From NCBI RefSeq assembly GCF_018860745.1, contig NZ_JAHKPY010000012.1, positions 756,096 to 820,095 of the forward strand: DNA of 64,000 nucleotides, given 5' to 3'. The position numbers were made by a program, and so were the translations under genes. The DNA is from Zobellia uliginosa (lineage in GTDB: Bacteria; Bacteroidota; Bacteroidia; Flavobacteriales; Flavobacteriaceae). Under the pieces are notes generated by a model, which saw nothing but the letters and a program-made list of their open reading frames with translations, ran no database searches and was not told where the DNA came from. Of this stretch, positions 63,099 to 64,000 are shown piece by piece. How positions within the stretch are numbered: the first letter of the stretch is position 1; every line of letters starts with the position of its first letter.

Positions 63099-64000
63099 TT
63101 AATCTGGCCTTACAAGAGAATAAGAATCCTTTCCGTAGTCGTAATCCCCTGGCTGTCTAGTAATCGTACGCAATGTACCCAGGGATGTATTTAGCTCACT
63201 AACACCTGTTGCGGCAGATGCTTCCACGTAATTTTTTTCTTGCCATCGCCACTTATATATTCCTATTTTCCAATATCCCCCGTATGGGCGTTCCCTATAA
63301 ACCGTTCTTTCATTCTCATCATAAACCTTAACTCCGTTGATCCAGACTTGGTAGCGTCCAGAATTTTCATCTCCCCAAACCATGTGAATAACTACTTTAA
63401 TAGTTTGTCCGGCCCTTGGAACAATCCCGGTTGAAGCATATTTACTACTACCTGTAGTAATTGCATTATTCTGTACATATAATTCTCCTTTTGAACCTCC
63501 AGTACCACCGTAATTCGCTGGTCCTATTTGAAGATTAGTCATTGGGAAGTTTGGATAACTAAAACTACCATGCGTCTGCCAAAATATCCATGGTTGTTGG
63601 TCCACTTTATAATCACTCTCAAACTTATAATCAAAACCCCACCATTGTTCGGTTCCAGAAGAATAATTTACATCAGAAGGATGTTCTCTTATTTCCGCTC
63701 TATAATTATAATCCCCACAATCAGATGGGGCTGTAGGTGTAGTTGGATTCACTTTAAAACGCAAGCGATTACCTGATTTTGTAACCATTCGCGAATTACA
63801 ATGGCTGCTGATAAAAAGTTCATGATTACTAAAAAAACGATCATTTGGAACACTTATATTTCCCCAGCACCATACTTTTGAACCCTTCTTACTAGCATCA
63901 CCGCTTCCTGTACTACAGGGTAAATTCCCAGCTGTAGTGACATTAATACTTATAGATGAGGTGTTAGTAAGACCTTCCACATCCGTAACCGTCAGCTCAA
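63099..64000 (-). CDS. PKD-domain polysaccharide lyase-like protein (5' end outside window)
   Basis: The visible 300 or so codons are the C-terminal part of a larger protein; the frame stays open to the window edge. The earliest visible residues E-L-T-V-T-D-V-E-G-L fit the end of a PKD repeat. The rest (about residue 30 on) resembles the heparin-lyase-I-fold polysaccharide lyase family: R-A-E-I-R-E-H, Q-W-W-G-F-D-Y-K-F, W-I-F-W-Q-T-H-G, and K-I-G-I-Y-K-W-R-W. The GTG at 63980 is internal, not a start. It probably degrades an acidic polysaccharide outside the cell. Confidence 0.75.
   Translation of the reverse strand, partial: ELTVTDVEGLTNTSSISINVTTAGNLPCSTGSGDASKKGSKVWCWGNISVPNDRFFSNHELFISSHCNSRMVTKSGNRLRFKVNPTTPTAPSDCGDYNYRAEIREHPSDVNYSSGTEQWWGFDYKFESDYKVDQQPWIFWQTHGSFSYPNFPMTNLQIGPANYGGTGGSKGELYVQNNAITTGSSKYASTGIVPRAGQTIKVVIHMVWGDENSGRYQVWINGVKVYDENERTVYRERPYGGYWKIGIYKWRWQEKNYVEASAATGVSELNTSLGTLRTITRQPGDYDYGKDSYSLVRPD

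Overview
The window reads as a piece of a Flavobacteriaceae (Bacteroidota) chromosome, most likely from a marine, polysaccharide-degrading species. The evidence is a type IX secretion (T9SS) cluster with PorP/SprF, an OmpA/PD40 protein and a CHU_C-type adhesin, T9SS-like C-termini, low GC, few recognisable Shine-Dalgarno sites, several TTG starts and two perfect TAnnTTTG Bacteroidota -7 boxes. No rRNA, insertion sequence, phage gene or CRISPR array was seen. The only tRNA is tRNA-Arg(CCT).

Layout. 1-5340: tail of a probable T9SS cargo protein, an epoxide hydrolase, then a Crp/Fnr-type regulator followed by a three-gene unit (exported GlcG/HbpS-like protein, exported propeller-Dabb fusion, SDR) with a palindrome in front. 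5353-18216: housekeeping and stress genes (TonB, Dps, exported PLP enzyme, CatA-like acyltransferase, Tudor-like protein, Qnr-like pentapeptide protein, DUF6265-like, zinc ribbon, CBS, membrane M28 peptidase, NAD(P)-binding protein, TPR protein, phytase-like lipoprotein). 18266-26110: threonine dehydrogenase, the T9SS trio and a CAP lipoprotein.

26580-33300 (minus): a polyamine operon. It runs arginine decarboxylase, agmatinase, deoxyhypusine-synthase homologue (probably a homospermidine synthase), an acidic small protein, a GNAT-nitrilase fusion and a RimB-RimK fusion. Its roughly 250-nt leader holds a hairpin whose loop can pair downstream, then a terminator-like hairpin with a U-tract. This looks like a riboswitch, attenuator or small RNA and is the most interesting unexplained structure in the window.

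34911-45401: a tripartite TRAP transporter and an exported RidA, next to a planctomycete-style trio (DUF1549/DUF1553 cytochrome-like protein, DUF1501, Tat-signal propeller). A divergent winged-helix membrane regulator lies beside a symmetric operator and is interrupted by an in-frame TAA. 45398-51681 (minus): L-arabinose catabolism (araB, araD, SSS symporter, araA) with a Nudix-fold AraR/NrtR-type regulator whose Nudix box is degenerate.

52077-63038: a surface glycan locus. It has a sugar-nucleotide epimerase, a FAD oxidoreductase, a polysaccharide deacetylase, a GT2, a GT-C transferase and two tandem MBOAT plus SGNH-like pairs that probably O-acetylate the glycan. The window ends inside a PKD-domain protein with a heparin-lyase-like polysaccharide lyase domain.
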